A stretch of 64,000 nucleotides of DNA from Acidobacteriota bacterium (GCA_020439745.1 JAGQSC010000025.1:225682-289681), one strand, 5' to 3'; shown: positions 36,310 to 45,811, counted from the first letter of the stretch. Numbers and translations: made by a program. Notes: generated by a model not told the origin, from the letters alone.

Positions 36310-37515
36310 TTGTTTCAGTTTGATCCCAGCAAGAGAATATTGGACCACGAGTCACACGACCAGTTCGATGGGGTGAATCCTTCAATCACAGATTCTTCTA
36401 CTTTCGCTTTTCGGTCACCCGAAACCATGGAAGAACTGTTTGATCACGAGATTGAAGGTTGTTTTCTGTACTCAAGGCATTGGAATCCCACCAACAAACA
36501 TCTCGCGACCGGCCTGGCGGCCCTTGAGGATACTGAGTCCGCACAAGTGACAGCCTCTGGGATGGGTGCCATTAGCTGCGCTTTGCTGCAGTTATGTCAA
36601 CAGGGCGATCAGATACTAGCCAGTCGAACCATCTACGGCGGCACCTACGCCTTGCTAAAGAATTTTTTACCTAGGTTTGGCATCACGACCCGGTTTGTGG
36701 ACATCACTGATGTGGATGTAGTGGCTCGCGCCCTCAACGACAACGTGAAAGTCATTTTTTGTGAGTCGATCGCCAATCCATTGCTCCATGTCGCTGACAT
36801 TAAGACGTTGCGAGAATTGGCCGACCGTGTCGGCGCAAAACTGGTTGTCGACAACACATTCAGTCCGCTGGTGATCACACCCGTCCACCTTGGGGCACAT
36901 GTCGTCATTCACAGCCTGACCAAATTCATCAACGGTCATTCTGATTGCGTTGCTGGTGCTGTTTGTGGCACCGATGAATTTGTGCACCAGCTCACCGACA
37001 TCAACATGGGAGCAGGCATGCTGCTCGGACCCGTTTTAGATAGTTTTCGTTCGGCCAGCATACTTAAGAATTTGCATACGCTACATATCCGTATGCAAAA
37101 ACACAGTGCCAATGCCGCCTTTCTGGCCGACAAGTTAAACGCTTTGGGTCTTCCCACACATTATCCGGGCTTGAAGGAACATCCCCAGCACGAGTTGATG
37201 AAGGCCCAGATGAATGAGGACTTTGGGTTTGGCGGTATTCTCACGTTGGATGCCGGTGACCACATCTCTGCCAATCGACTGATGTTGTTGATGCAACAAA
37301 GAAAAGTGGGTTTCCTTGCCGTAAGTCTGGGATATTTTAGAACCCTGTTTAGTGCGCCTGGAAGCAGCACGTCTTCTGAAATTCCGAAAGACGAGCAGGC
37401 GGAAATGGGTTTGAGCGGTGGATTGGTTCGCATGTCCGTGGGTCTGGACCAAAATATTGAAGAAACCTATGACGTTTTGGTAGGTTGCCTGCGCGATGTA
37501 GGCATAGTGAGGTAG
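36310..37515 (+). CDS. Cys/Met-metabolism PLP-dependent lyase (methionine gamma-lyase-like)
   Basis: The 401-residue protein starts at a TTG with GGGAGG seven bases upstream. It has the fold-type I motifs of the cystathionine gamma-synthase/lyase family: YSRHWNPT, a TASGMGAIS phosphate-binding segment, TIYGGTYAL, VVDNTFSP and the PLP lysine in HSLTKFINGHSD (about Lys205). The C-terminus has VSLGYFRTLFSAPGSS and GLVRMSVGLD. The closest pattern is methionine gamma-lyase or a related Cys/Met lyase, but the exact substrate cannot be fixed from sequence. The gene stands alone, followed after 5 bases by the ankyrin gene. Confidence 0.88.
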   Translation: MFQFDPSKRILDHESHDQFDGVNPSITDSSTFAFRSPETMEELFDHEIEGCFLYSRHWNPTNKHLATGLAALEDTESAQVTASGMGAISCALLQLCQQGDQILASRTIYGGTYALLKNFLPRFGITTRFVDITDVDVVARALNDNVKVIFCESIANPLLHVADIKTLRELADRVGAKLVVDNTFSPLVITPVHLGAHVVIHSLTKFINGHSDCVAGAVCGTDEFVHQLTDINMGAGMLLGPVLDSFRSASILKNLHTLHIRMQKHSANAAFLADKLNALGLPTHYPGLKEHPQHELMKAQMNEDFGFGGILTLDAGDHISANRLMLLMQQRKVGFLAVSLGYFRTLFSAPGSSTSSEIPKDEQAEMGLSGGLVRMSVGLDQNIEETYDVLVGCLRDVGIVR

Positions 37516-37520
37516 ATGAC

Positions 37521-38816
37521 ATGTTGCTTTTTTGTTTGATACTTTGGGGCGAACCCAACGCGGATCTTTGGCAGGCCGCAAAGTTGGGTCGCGTCAATGG
37601 CATGGCTGCGGCACTTCAATCGGGCGCGGACTTATCCGCCGTAGATGAGCGATTGGGATACGCGGCCCTGCACCACGCGATCGCTTCGGGTTCTGAAGAC
37701 GCTGTTACTTTTTTGTTAAACAAGGGTGTCGATCCAGAACAGATGAACCGAAACGGTGACCGTGGGTTGCATATGGCCATTCGGCTTGGCCATGTTGCGC
37801 TTGCCAAAGCGCTCATTGCCGGTGGCGCATCCGTGTCATCTGGCAATGCTCAAGGGGATCCACCCCTCATCGTAGCTGCCCAAGTGGGCTCACAGCCCAT
37901 GTTGGCTATGCTGTTGGAAGCAGGGGTTGACGTGGATCAGCGAGGTGCTGAAGCGATGACAGCATTGATGGCTGCCGCAGAAGGTGTAAAGACGCAGCCC
38001 TTGCAGTTTTTGCTTGCCTCCGGTGCCAACACCGAGCTTTTTGATGCCTATGGACGGAACGCGCTCATGCACGTCTATGAGAATCGGATCGCAAGTCTGC
38101 TCGTTCGCCACGGATGCGTCGTATCAGCCCAATCGGAAGGCGGGCCCAGCGTCCTGTCATCTGCCTACAAAAAGGGCAATATCGCGCTCGTTGAATGGCT
38201 GATCTATCAAGGGGCAAATGTCAATCAGCTGGATGACATGGGCTGGTCACTTTGGATGCACGCCGACGTGGATGGCATCCAAAGCCTCGGCGAGCTGTTG
38301 TTATCTAAAGGCGCTGTACCTGGCGTGAAGGATCCGTCTGGCTTTGGCGGTATGTCCTATGCCGCCGCGAAGGGAAACATTCAGATTCTGAAGCAAGAAA
38401 AGAAGCGGTTGAATCAAGTCGACGGGGTAGGTCGCAATCTGGTGATGGTCGCAGTGCAATACAAGCAAGAAGAAACTGTCCGCTGGTTACTAGACCGAAA
38501 GATGGATATCAATCACGCTGATAAGGCGGGTGAAACCGCATTAATGGTCGCGGTACGTGTGAACGATGTCAATCTGGTCGATCTTCTGCTCAAATCTGGT
38601 GCCAACGTCAATGCCGAGAATGCAAAGGGTGAAACAGCGTTCCGAATAGCCAAAGCCACATCCAATTCGGCCGAAGTGATTGCTCGGCTGAAAGAAGAGG
38701 GCGTGATGGAAATCAAAGACTGCAACTGTGAGGGCGAGGACCGCGTAGCGCGGATCAAAGAGATGGGAGGCAAAACGCGAGACTCAGTAGGGCCGCGCGT
38801 GAAAGAGAGGCCTTAA
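37521..38816 (+). CDS. ankyrin-repeat protein
   Basis: I take ATG 37521, which gives a short hydrophobic leader (MLLFCLILWGEP), hence possible export. The 431-residue protein is made of about ten to eleven ankyrin repeats with typical G-ADLSAVDERLGYAALHHA, NGDRGLHMAIRLGHVALAK, AGETALMVAVRVNDVNL and LLLKSGANVNAENAKG. The C-terminus is charged (RVARIKEMGGKTRDSVG) and overlaps the convergent peptidase gene by 62 bases. The role is protein binding, with the partner unknown. It lies 5 bases after the PLP-lyase gene and may be co-transcribed. Confidence 0.88.
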   Translation: MLLFCLILWGEPNADLWQAAKLGRVNGMAAALQSGADLSAVDERLGYAALHHAIASGSEDAVTFLLNKGVDPEQMNRNGDRGLHMAIRLGHVALAKALIAGGASVSSGNAQGDPPLIVAAQVGSQPMLAMLLEAGVDVDQRGAEAMTALMAAAEGVKTQPLQFLLASGANTELFDAYGRNALMHVYENRIASLLVRHGCVVSAQSEGGPSVLSSAYKKGNIALVEWLIYQGANVNQLDDMGWSLWMHADVDGIQSLGELLLSKGAVPGVKDPSGFGGMSYAAAKGNIQILKQEKKRLNQVDGVGRNLVMVAVQYKQEETVRWLLDRKMDINHADKAGETALMVAVRVNDVNLVDLLLKSGANVNAENAKGETAFRIAKATSNSAEVIARLKEEGVMEIKDCNCEGEDRVARIKEMGGKTRDSVGPRVKERP

Positions 38817-39885
38817 TACACACATGTTCATGTGAAGCGTGGGCGCCATCGCCCACTGCACCCAGTCCGTCAATCGTCGGCGCCACTTGACAGGTGGTGT
38901 TTGCATCGGATGCTCCTCCAGAATGTCCCGCTTCCAAACTGAGCCCCAGCTGTTGTCCCAAATGCACCACCTGCTCAAGGAGTTGTAACTGATCCGCCCT
39001 CGTTTCCATGGGGGGAATCTGAACGTCCATGGTGTACCGAAAAGAGGGTAAGCCTGGCCCTTGGCACATGTCAGACAACCATCGCGCCACCTTATCCATC
39101 TGGGCAAGAGTCGTGGTTCGTGCCTCCACCGTCGCATGGGCCGTCGGTGCCACCACGTTGGCAGCCACACCCCCAGAAATGAGACCCAAATTGATGTTTA
39201 GGCCGGGTTCCTCCAGTGCGTGAATCTCAACCAGTAAGCGACTGAGTGCAAGGATGGCATTGATTCCCTTTTCGGGGTCCATACCGGAATGAGCGGCCTT
39301 GCCTTGCCCGTGCAGTTGAAATCTCATCACACCCCGACGCGTAATTTTCAAGGCGCCATGAGCACCTAGCGACGGTTCAAGTACCCAAACTCGTCTCGCG
39401 TGTTCAGCCCGGCGGCGAATTGCGTCCCTCGAATCAAGACTTCCTGTTTCTTCATCCGAATTGACCACGACACCAATGGGGAGTGAAGGCTTGAGGTCAA
39501 AATGAGCCAGCGCTTCAATGGCCAAGATGAGATTCGAGAAACTGGCCTTCATGTCAAACACGCCAGGTCCATAGACTTTTTGATCCTGGATTTGAAAAGG
39601 CCGCCTGTTTAGCGTTCCGCGAGGCCAGACCGTGTCGGCATGGCCTACCACCAGCTGGTATGAAGAATCACTGCCTCCAATCATCAAAACGGGCGAATGC
39701 GGGGGACCCGTGATGGACGATTCTCCTAGCTGTTGTAGATGGGTGTTCAAATACTTGAGGACGGTCAAGTTGCCTTCACCGTCGCCCGTGGGTGACTCCA
39801 TGTTCACCAACTCGCGCAAGTGACCGAGCCAGCGTGCCTCTTGTTGTTTCATCCAGTTTAATAGTTGTTGATGCAGTGATGGCAT
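38755..39885 (-). CDS. M20-family metallopeptidase (glutamate carboxypeptidase-like)
   Basis: The 376-residue protein has the zinc-peptidase motifs of the M20A/CPG2 group: VVGHADTVW, GPGVFDMKAS (bridging Asp), NSDEETGS (catalytic Glu pair), a dimerisation domain with GKAAHSGMDPEKGINAI, and the C-terminal GHSGGASDAN and HASHEHV metal His. No signal peptide is seen, so it is cytoplasmic. Carboxypeptidase G2-like enzymes release C-terminal glutamate or hydrolyse acylated amino acids and small peptides. With an epimerase, kinase and racemase nearby, a role in muropeptide breakdown is possible. Its 3' end overlaps the ankyrin gene. Confidence 0.88.
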   Translation of the reverse strand: MPSLHQQLLNWMKQQEARWLGHLRELVNMESPTGDGEGNLTVLKYLNTHLQQLGESSITGPPHSPVLMIGGSDSSYQLVVGHADTVWPRGTLNRRPFQIQDQKVYGPGVFDMKASFSNLILAIEALAHFDLKPSLPIGVVVNSDEETGSLDSRDAIRRRAEHARRVWVLEPSLGAHGALKITRRGVMRFQLHGQGKAAHSGMDPEKGINAILALSRLLVEIHALEEPGLNINLGLISGGVAANVVAPTAHATVEARTTTLAQMDKVARWLSDMCQGPGLPSFRYTMDVQIPPMETRADQLQLLEQVVHLGQQLGLSLEAGHSGGASDANTTCQVAPTIDGLGAVGDGAHASHEHVCIKASLSRAALLSLAFCLPSL

Positions 39886-39915
39886 TGCTCAGTTACTTTC
39901 TGATAAGGTGACGCG

Positions 39916-41319
39916 GTGACTTGGATTGACACCATCATACTCATAGCCTACATCATTGTCGTGGTGGTCAGTGGCTTGGGGCTCGCCGGATCGCAGAAAA
40001 GCGCTGTGGACTACTTTGCGGCTGGCGCCAAGGCGCGTTGGTGGCTTGTGAGCGCTTCCATCGTGGCTACCGAAACGAGTGTCCTCACCATTGTGGGTGT
40101 ACCGGCCCTTTCTTATGCCCAGAACTTCCATTTTATTCAGGTCGTGTTTGGGTATGTTCTGGGGCGCTACATCGTGGCGATTTGGTTTATTCCCCACTAC
40201 CTGGGCGAGACACGGATTTCGGTTTACCAGTGGTTGAAGGAGCGACTGGGCGCAGCGGTGTCGAAAACAGCATCTGGAATCTTTATCTTGACTCGGGTCG
40301 CCGCGGATGGCGTTCGCGTTTATGCGGGTGCGGTGGTCGTGCAGGAGGCTTTCGGTATCCCTCTCGGTCCGTCGATTATTTCGATCTTGGCGATTTGTTT
40401 GGTGTTGGCGCTTATTGGGGGATTGCGCGCGGTCTTGTGGACCGATTTCATTCAATTACTCATTTATGGGGCGGGAGCGGTCATTTCCATTACCATCCTT
40501 CTTGAGCGTGGAACGACCACTTGGAATATGGCACTCACACAAGGGAAATTGGAATGGCTCAGATGGGACCTCGATTTTTCGGCTGACTACACGCTGTGGG
40601 CGGGTTTACTTGGTGGCGCAGTATTCACACTGGCCTCTCATGGTGCCGATCAACTGATCGTGCAACGCACTTTAGCTTGTGGCTCCCTGGCGGGCGCCAA
40701 ACGAGCCATGATTACGAGTGGTTGGGCGATACTGATTCAGATGAGTCTGTTCTTGATATTGGGAACCTTGTTGTGGGGTTTTTTCCAAACATCACCTGAA
40801 ATCGCAGCGGCAAATGCCTATCCCAGATTCATTATTTCTGAGTTGCCTCAGGGTTTGCGTGGTTTGATGGTGGCAGCCGTATTTGCCGCTGCCGTATCTA
40901 CCATTAGTTCATCCATCACTTCGGTCGGGGCCAGTTTCATGGCGGACTTCACCTCATTGATGGGTGGAAAATCTGAAATGCGACATGCAAGAGCCGCCGT
41001 TTTGGCCACAACGGTCGTGTTTGCGGCCGCCACTTTCTCTTTCGTGGCGCTCAACGACGCGCCTGTGGATTTGGTAGGCTTGGCCATGGGCATTGCCACC
41101 CTAACCTACTCACCGTTGCTCGGCATGTTTTTGTACGCACTTTGGGTCGGTGAACCCAAAACCAACAGTGTGGTAGCCGCACTGATCTGCTCGGTAGCCG
41201 CAGTAGCTCTATTCAAGTTTGGCGGATGGTCTGTCGGCTGGCCGTGGTTAACGCCCTTGGGCACATTCACATTCGTGTGTGTGGCTCGCCTTTCCGATCT
41301 AGTGCAATCACGTTTTTGA
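39916..41319 (+). CDS. sodium:solute symporter (SSS family)
   Basis: The 467-residue membrane protein has about 13 helices and starts at GTG 39916. Family marks include the first helix (DTIILIAYIIVVVVSGL), YFAAGAKARWW, the ASIVATETSVLTIVGVPALSY segment of the sodium site, and GGLRAVLWTDFIQLLIYGAG, which matches the family's GGL.AV..TD..Q signature. The substrate could be an amino acid, peptide or sugar. The flanking peptidase and dipeptide epimerase make a cell-wall-derived amino acid or dipeptide plausible, but this is inference. It is divergent from the peptidase gene and overlaps the convergent epimerase gene by 12 bases. Confidence 0.88.
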   Translation: MTWIDTIILIAYIIVVVVSGLGLAGSQKSAVDYFAAGAKARWWLVSASIVATETSVLTIVGVPALSYAQNFHFIQVVFGYVLGRYIVAIWFIPHYLGETRISVYQWLKERLGAAVSKTASGIFILTRVAADGVRVYAGAVVVQEAFGIPLGPSIISILAICLVLALIGGLRAVLWTDFIQLLIYGAGAVISITILLERGTTTWNMALTQGKLEWLRWDLDFSADYTLWAGLLGGAVFTLASHGADQLIVQRTLACGSLAGAKRAMITSGWAILIQMSLFLILGTLLWGFFQTSPEIAAANAYPRFIISELPQGLRGLMVAAVFAAAVSTISSSITSVGASFMADFTSLMGGKSEMRHARAAVLATTVVFAAATFSFVALNDAPVDLVGLAMGIATLTYSPLLGMFLYALWVGEPKTNSVVAALICSVAAVALFKFGGWSVGWPWLTPLGTFTFVCVARLSDLVQSRF

Positions 41320-42318
41320 AAGGACACCCAATCCGGGTCGGTGGTTGAGGTAAATATGACCGTCTACGACGTCACATCCCCTAAATGGGTCATTGACAAT
41401 CAACAAATTGCCATCCAGATCTAAATCATCGACGAGTGGCGCTATCTGAGCAGCAGCGGCGATCCCGATGGATGATTCCACCATGCATCCAAGCATGATC
41501 CGCAGACCCAGGGTCCGGGCTTGACCCATTAACGAAAGCGCAGGCGTGATGCCGCCACACTTCATCAGTTTGATGTTGATCCCGTCATACGCTTGCGCCA
41601 GATCCGGTAACGAAGCACGGTGATCTAAGGACTCATCGGCCACTAAAGGGAGCGGCGAACGCTGCTTGAGCCAAATGACGTCATCCAGTTGATCACTTGG
41701 CATGGGTTGTTCCACAAAGACCGTGTTTCGTGATGCGAGCCATTCGATTTCACGGATGGCATCCTCTCGATTGCGCCAACCTTCGTTGGCGTCCACTCGG
41801 AGCGGTTTTGAGGTGACGGAGCGTATGGACTCGATCATTTCACGGTCGTTTGAACCACCCAACTTAACCTTCAGGATTGGGAACTCATGGGCATCCAGCA
41901 CTTTCTGCTTGACGCGCTCAGCAGAATCGATACCAATGGTCATACACAAGGGCATTCCGTGAGGTTCAGGCACTCGGAGTAACTTCCAAACCGGTTGGTT
42001 GGTACGTTTCCCCCAGGCATCATAAAGGGCCATATCGATGGAGGCCTTGGCTGCATATTGCCCACGTATGGCTTGATTGAGAAGCGGCCAGATAGTGACT
42101 GGTTCTTGATTGAGCTGAGCCGATTGGGTCAGAATCTCAATCGCTGAAATCGCCGTTTCAACGGATTCGTCATAGCGGGGATTGGGCGCAGCCAATCCAT
42201 AGTAGGTTTCCGATCCGTTCACATAACGCACCACGATGTTTTCGCGAAAGTCACTACTTCGATTGGCGATGGTGAACCGATGCTTAAGATCTAATCGAAT
42301 GACGTGCCATTGCCACAT
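41308..42318 (-). CDS. enolase-superfamily dipeptide epimerase (L-Ala-D/L-Glu type)
   Basis: The ATG at 42318 follows GGAAGGA; the longer frame would need a TTG start. The 336-residue protein has the muconate-lactonising subgroup motifs. These are the acid/base FPILKVKLGG (KxK), three metal ligands in RVDANEGW, FVEQP and VADES, the second base in NIKLMKCGG, and LGCMVESSIG. The KxK and K pair with a GCM(V/T)ES motif fits L-Ala-D/L-Glu epimerase, which reclaims the murein dipeptide. Its 5' end overlaps the kinase gene, so the two are expressed together. Confidence 0.88.
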   Translation of the reverse strand: MWQWHVIRLDLKHRFTIANRSSDFRENIVVRYVNGSETYYGLAAPNPRYDESVETAISAIEILTQSAQLNQEPVTIWPLLNQAIRGQYAAKASIDMALYDAWGKRTNQPVWKLLRVPEPHGMPLCMTIGIDSAERVKQKVLDAHEFPILKVKLGGSNDREMIESIRSVTSKPLRVDANEGWRNREDAIREIEWLASRNTVFVEQPMPSDQLDDVIWLKQRSPLPLVADESLDHRASLPDLAQAYDGINIKLMKCGGITPALSLMGQARTLGLRIMLGCMVESSIGIAAAAQIAPLVDDLDLDGNLLIVNDPFRGCDVVDGHIYLNHRPGLGVLSKT

Positions 42319-43193
42319 GTCATTTCCTTCCAAATTTGGCTGTAAAGTGCGTCAGCAAGCGGGTCCTTGATGAGTACCGGGTTCGGGAGTTTGTGCCACC
42401 GGCATTGCTCGAAAACCAGTTCATGGAATAGATGGGTGAGTCCTCCACCAAACACAAGGGGCTCACCACTCAATTCAAAGCAGGGTTTGACGTCGATTTC
42501 TATGAACCCATTAAGTGAATCTCGCACCAGATTCTTAATCCACGGATGCTGTAGGTACTGTTCGATGAACCTCGTTTGCTTGCCGAGAAACGCTAGGGAT
42601 TGTTTGGGTGTTTTCTGGTAGACCATGGCCATCAGTTGACTCGACGTGAGGCCGCCATAGGACCGCTCAAATGGTGACTGTACCTCACAAGGCATTTCAC
42701 CTTTAAGGTAGGCATTAATCAGTGCCTTTCCCAGGGTAATCCCGCCAGAAGTATCACCCAACAAAAAGCCGTGACCGCCCTTTCGATGGGTGATTTCTGA
42801 ACCATCGAAGGAAAATGCGACCGATCCCGTGCCTATCAACGCACAAGTTCCCGGTTTATGACCCAAAGCCACACGCGCAGCGGCAGCAAGGTCTGTGTTC
42901 ACCATGATGTGTCGCAGTTCGGGGCCAATCACTGTCAAGTGTCGCCTCATTTTGAGTCGAGAGTCCTCAGTGCCGCAACCTGCGCCGAAGAAGCACAGTC
43001 GGTCGATTGGCCGACCACGCATCCAGGACCTCACGGCATTGAGACATCCTTGGACCTGGCGGTCAGTCATCATGTTCGGGTTCAAACCCGCGGTGCGAAC
43101 GCTGGTCTCATAGGTATCTTGCGTGCCGTAGCGCCATTCGGTTTTCGTTCCGCCACTTTCGGCGACCAACAGAGCCATCGATTGGGTGTTCAT
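42291..43193 (-). CDS. BadF/BadG-type ATPase, probable amino-sugar kinase (MurK/NAGK-like)
   Basis: The 300-residue protein shows the actin-fold sugar kinase motifs: VAESGGTKTEWRYG (phosphate 1), a second site with CALIGTGSVAFSFDG, HGFLLGDTSGGITLG, and the adenosine motif LVFGGGLTHLFHEL. This is the BadF/BadG/BcrA/BcrD ATPase family, which includes N-acetylglucosamine kinases and the MurNAc/GlcNAc kinase MurK of Clostridium. The neighbouring dipeptide epimerase and alanine racemase favour a cell-wall sugar as substrate. No iron-sulfur Cys cluster of the benzoyl-CoA reductase branch is present. Confidence 0.78.
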   Translation of the reverse strand: MNTQSMALLVAESGGTKTEWRYGTQDTYETSVRTAGLNPNMMTDRQVQGCLNAVRSWMRGRPIDRLCFFGAGCGTEDSRLKMRRHLTVIGPELRHIMVNTDLAAAARVALGHKPGTCALIGTGSVAFSFDGSEITHRKGGHGFLLGDTSGGITLGKALINAYLKGEMPCEVQSPFERSYGGLTSSQLMAMVYQKTPKQSLAFLGKQTRFIEQYLQHPWIKNLVRDSLNGFIEIDVKPCFELSGEPLVFGGGLTHLFHELVFEQCRWHKLPNPVLIKDPLADALYSQIWKEMTCGNGTSFD

Positions 43194-43246
43194 AGAGACC
43201 TCGCGTCATTCTAGCTCGAATCGAATGTGATCGGTAACTTCCTGGC

Positions 43247-43252
43247 TATAAT
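43247..43252 (+). promoter_or_regulatory. -10 box upstream of alr
   Basis: A perfect TATAAT in the context CTATAATG, 22 bases before the chosen GTG start and 7 bases before the ribosome-binding site. No clear -35 box is seen. It supports the downstream start over any longer N-terminus. Confidence 0.5.
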
Positions 43253-43274
43253 GGGCCTTGGAGGTAATTCGACC

Positions 43275-44327
43275 GTGGCGCAACTGGCTGAACTTAGGCT
43301 AAACCTGAGCGCATTAACCTACAACTTACAGGCTATTCGCCAGCGGGTGTCTGGGTCGACTCGCATCATGGCGATGATCAAGGCAGACGGTTATGGACAC
43401 GGTGCTGTTCAATTGGCGCGGCACCTATCAAATTTTGGAGTGTCTGATTTTGGTGTTGCCTTTGCCGCTGAAGGTGTCGCATTGCGCAAAGGTGGTGTGC
43501 AGGGTGATATCGCCGTATTTCAACCAGACTTTCAGGTGAATGCGGGTCTATATCAGCAATACGAACTTGCGGCAGTGGTATCCGATGCAAGCCAACTGAC
43601 TTGTCTGGACGCACAGACTCCGGTCCATTTGTTACTGGACAGTGGCATGGGTCGAGAAGGCTTGACCATCGACCAATTTGAAACGGTCATCGGCGCACTC
43701 AAACAACGGAATTGGGTGGGCCTGGGCACACATTTCGCCTGTGCTGATATGCAGGACCGTTCACACACACAAACACAGATTGCACGCTTTGAATCTGCGC
43801 TTCAACTGCTGGACTCAGAGACACGCAAAAGACTCGTGATCCATGCCGCGAACAGTGGAGCTATCCACAATTTTCCCGAAACACATTACGATATGGTGAG
43901 GCCTGGGATTTGGCTCTACGGTCTTTATGATGGAGCGGGCGACGTGGCGCAAAAACCCGTTATGTCGGCTTGGGCACGGCTCTCGTTGATCAAGGAGTTG
44001 AAACCTGGGCAGAGTGTGGGCTATGGCGCCAACTTTGTCGCGGATCGAGCGATGATTGTGGGTGTGGTTTGCGTCGGCTATGCCGATGGTTTTTTGCGCG
44101 GACATCAACGCTTTGTTTTTCTGCGTGACCTTAAATGCGAAGTACTTGGTACGATTAGCATGGACCAGATGACGATTGATTTGAGTGAGGTGCCACGTCC
44201 AACTGTTGGCGAAGATGTAATGCTCATTGATGGTCCGGGTATCGTTCAGGAGGCCCGTGATCTTGGAACGATTGCCTACGAACGTTGCTGCCAGTTGGGC
44301 TCGAGATTGCCAAAGAGGTACATCTGA
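43275..44327 (+). CDS. alr: alanine racemase
   Basis: I choose GTG 43275 because GGAGGT lies nine bases upstream and a TATAAT box overlaps any earlier start. The 350-residue protein has the Alr motifs: MAMIKADGYGHG with the PLP lysine (about Lys36), DSGMGREG, HFACADMQD, HAANSGAIHNF, MVRPGIWLYGL, VGYGANF with the catalytic Tyr (about 250), and GTISMDQMTIDL. It makes D-Ala for peptidoglycan. It overlaps the next gene, a D-Ala-D-Ala carboxypeptidase, by one base (TGATG), so both are translated together and linked to cell-wall metabolism. Confidence 0.95.
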   Translation: MAQLAELRLNLSALTYNLQAIRQRVSGSTRIMAMIKADGYGHGAVQLARHLSNFGVSDFGVAFAAEGVALRKGGVQGDIAVFQPDFQVNAGLYQQYELAAVVSDASQLTCLDAQTPVHLLLDSGMGREGLTIDQFETVIGALKQRNWVGLGTHFACADMQDRSHTQTQIARFESALQLLDSETRKRLVIHAANSGAIHNFPETHYDMVRPGIWLYGLYDGAGDVAQKPVMSAWARLSLIKELKPGQSVGYGANFVADRAMIVGVVCVGYADGFLRGHQRFVFLRDLKCEVLGTISMDQMTIDLSEVPRPTVGEDVMLIDGPGIVQEARDLGTIAYERCCQLGSRLPKRYI

Positions 44328-45799
44328 TGTTTTGCCTCATCGTTTGTTGTTTGCTTGTCCAGGGCGATCAGATTTCTGCGCGACAGTTTCGTCGTATGGT
44401 GCGAGATACGCTGGATGATCCTCAGCTCGCTGATGGCGTTTGGGGTTTGGTGGTTGATGCGCCTCTACGTGGTCAAAGATTGATTTCGATTCATCCAGAA
44501 ACGAATTTCAGACCCGCGTCCAACATGAAAATATTAACGACTTATTCGGCCTTTAGAGCATTGGGCTGTGATTACGTGTATACAACGGATTTTGGTTGGT
44601 GTGGTGCGATCCAAGACGAGGTGCTTCGCGGGTGGTTGGTCGTGGGTGCCTATGGTGACCCCAGTTTGGGGGGAGAACGCAACGGCCAACTGTCATCCCA
44701 CGCCATTTTCCAGCAGGTCGCAAACGCGTTAAGAACACAGGGAATAAAGCACATTGAACGAGGCATCCAGATCTATCAGCCTGTCTTTGACAAGGAATAT
44801 GTGGATGGTACGTGGGAGGTGGGTGATCTGGGTACTTACTATGGCAGTACAGTGACAGATCTTTCCACCAATGATAGTTGGTCGACGGTTGTTTTGAGGA
44901 TGGGAAGTGCTGGCAATGTGTCCTATGAGTTTGAGCCACCCACCGTTCAGACCATCGTGCGCCTACAAGTAGGCGTTGGTGAGCAGGAGCAGCTATCCAC
45001 GTCTCGAACGCCAGATGGTACCTTCACCATAAATGGTGAGATGACTGTTTGCAGCCAGGCACGTGTCCGAATGTCAGTTGCCCGACCTGATCTGACCTTT
45101 GCGGAATCACTGGCAAGGTACCTAGAAACCATCGGCATACGTGTGGGCGGGTCCATTCAATTGACGGATCAATGGCCTGCTGGAACCTATCCGCTGATAT
45201 CCATACCTTCGCTTACATTGTCCGACTTGGCGGAAGTGCTGATGAAGGAATCTCAGAATAGGTACGCAGACTGCTTCGCAAAGACAGTTGCATTTCATCA
45301 GCGGGGAGTAGGGTCCTTTGATGAGTTTGCGGACGTGCTGCAGATGCAATTGGCGGCCGATGGCATTTCCACGGCGGGTTTGAGTGTTCGAGACGGATCT
45401 GGTTTGAGCGCGCAGAATTACGTGAGGCCAGAGATACTGCTAGGCGTGTTGAATTCACAATTAGAACATGTTGACGCGGCTCGTTGGCTGACTACATTTC
45501 CCGTGATGGGCGTGGACGGTACGTTGGAACGTCGAGGAGACGACAGGACAGTCGGAAGAGTGTGGGCAAAGACGGGTTACATCTATCGTAGTAGGACACT
45601 TTCAGGATACGTTGAGACGTTTGATGGCGAACCTTTGGTCTTTTCGATCATGGTCAACAACTATGGCGCATCTACCACGGTCATCAATCACGTTCAGGAC
45701 GATTTGGTCGCTCTGATGGTACGCCTGAAAGCGCCAAGGCGCGTTCGCAACGCGCCGAACCGGTATGTGTTGTCCCGTCTCGCGGTGCCATCTCCATAA
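44327..45799 (+). CDS. dacB: D-alanyl-D-alanine carboxypeptidase/endopeptidase, PBP4 type (S13)
   Basis: ATG 44327 overlaps the alr stop and gives a signal peptide (MFCLIVCCLLVQGDQ). The 490-residue product has the penicillin-binding active-site motifs in order: SNMK (Ser about 65), SQN (about 309) and KTG (about 415, in WAKTGYIYRSRTLSGYV). The long insertion between the first two motifs is typical of S13 enzymes such as DacB. It trims D-Ala from stem peptides and can cut cross-links in the periplasm. Co-expression with alanine racemase fits murein turnover. Confidence 0.92.
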   Translation: MFCLIVCCLLVQGDQISARQFRRMVRDTLDDPQLADGVWGLVVDAPLRGQRLISIHPETNFRPASNMKILTTYSAFRALGCDYVYTTDFGWCGAIQDEVLRGWLVVGAYGDPSLGGERNGQLSSHAIFQQVANALRTQGIKHIERGIQIYQPVFDKEYVDGTWEVGDLGTYYGSTVTDLSTNDSWSTVVLRMGSAGNVSYEFEPPTVQTIVRLQVGVGEQEQLSTSRTPDGTFTINGEMTVCSQARVRMSVARPDLTFAESLARYLETIGIRVGGSIQLTDQWPAGTYPLISIPSLTLSDLAEVLMKESQNRYADCFAKTVAFHQRGVGSFDEFADVLQMQLAADGISTAGLSVRDGSGLSAQNYVRPEILLGVLNSQLEHVDAARWLTTFPVMGVDGTLERRGDDRTVGRVWAKTGYIYRSRTLSGYVETFDGEPLVFSIMVNNYGASTTVINHVQDDLVALMVRLKAPRRVRNAPNRYVLSRLAVPSP

Positions 45800-45811
45800 C
45801 CTTTTGCACAT

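Noticed and set aside
39889..40455. Minus-strand 188-codon frame in the symporter gene
   Set aside because: It is antisense to membrane helices of a clear SSS transporter and is Arg/Asn/His-rich without a domain.
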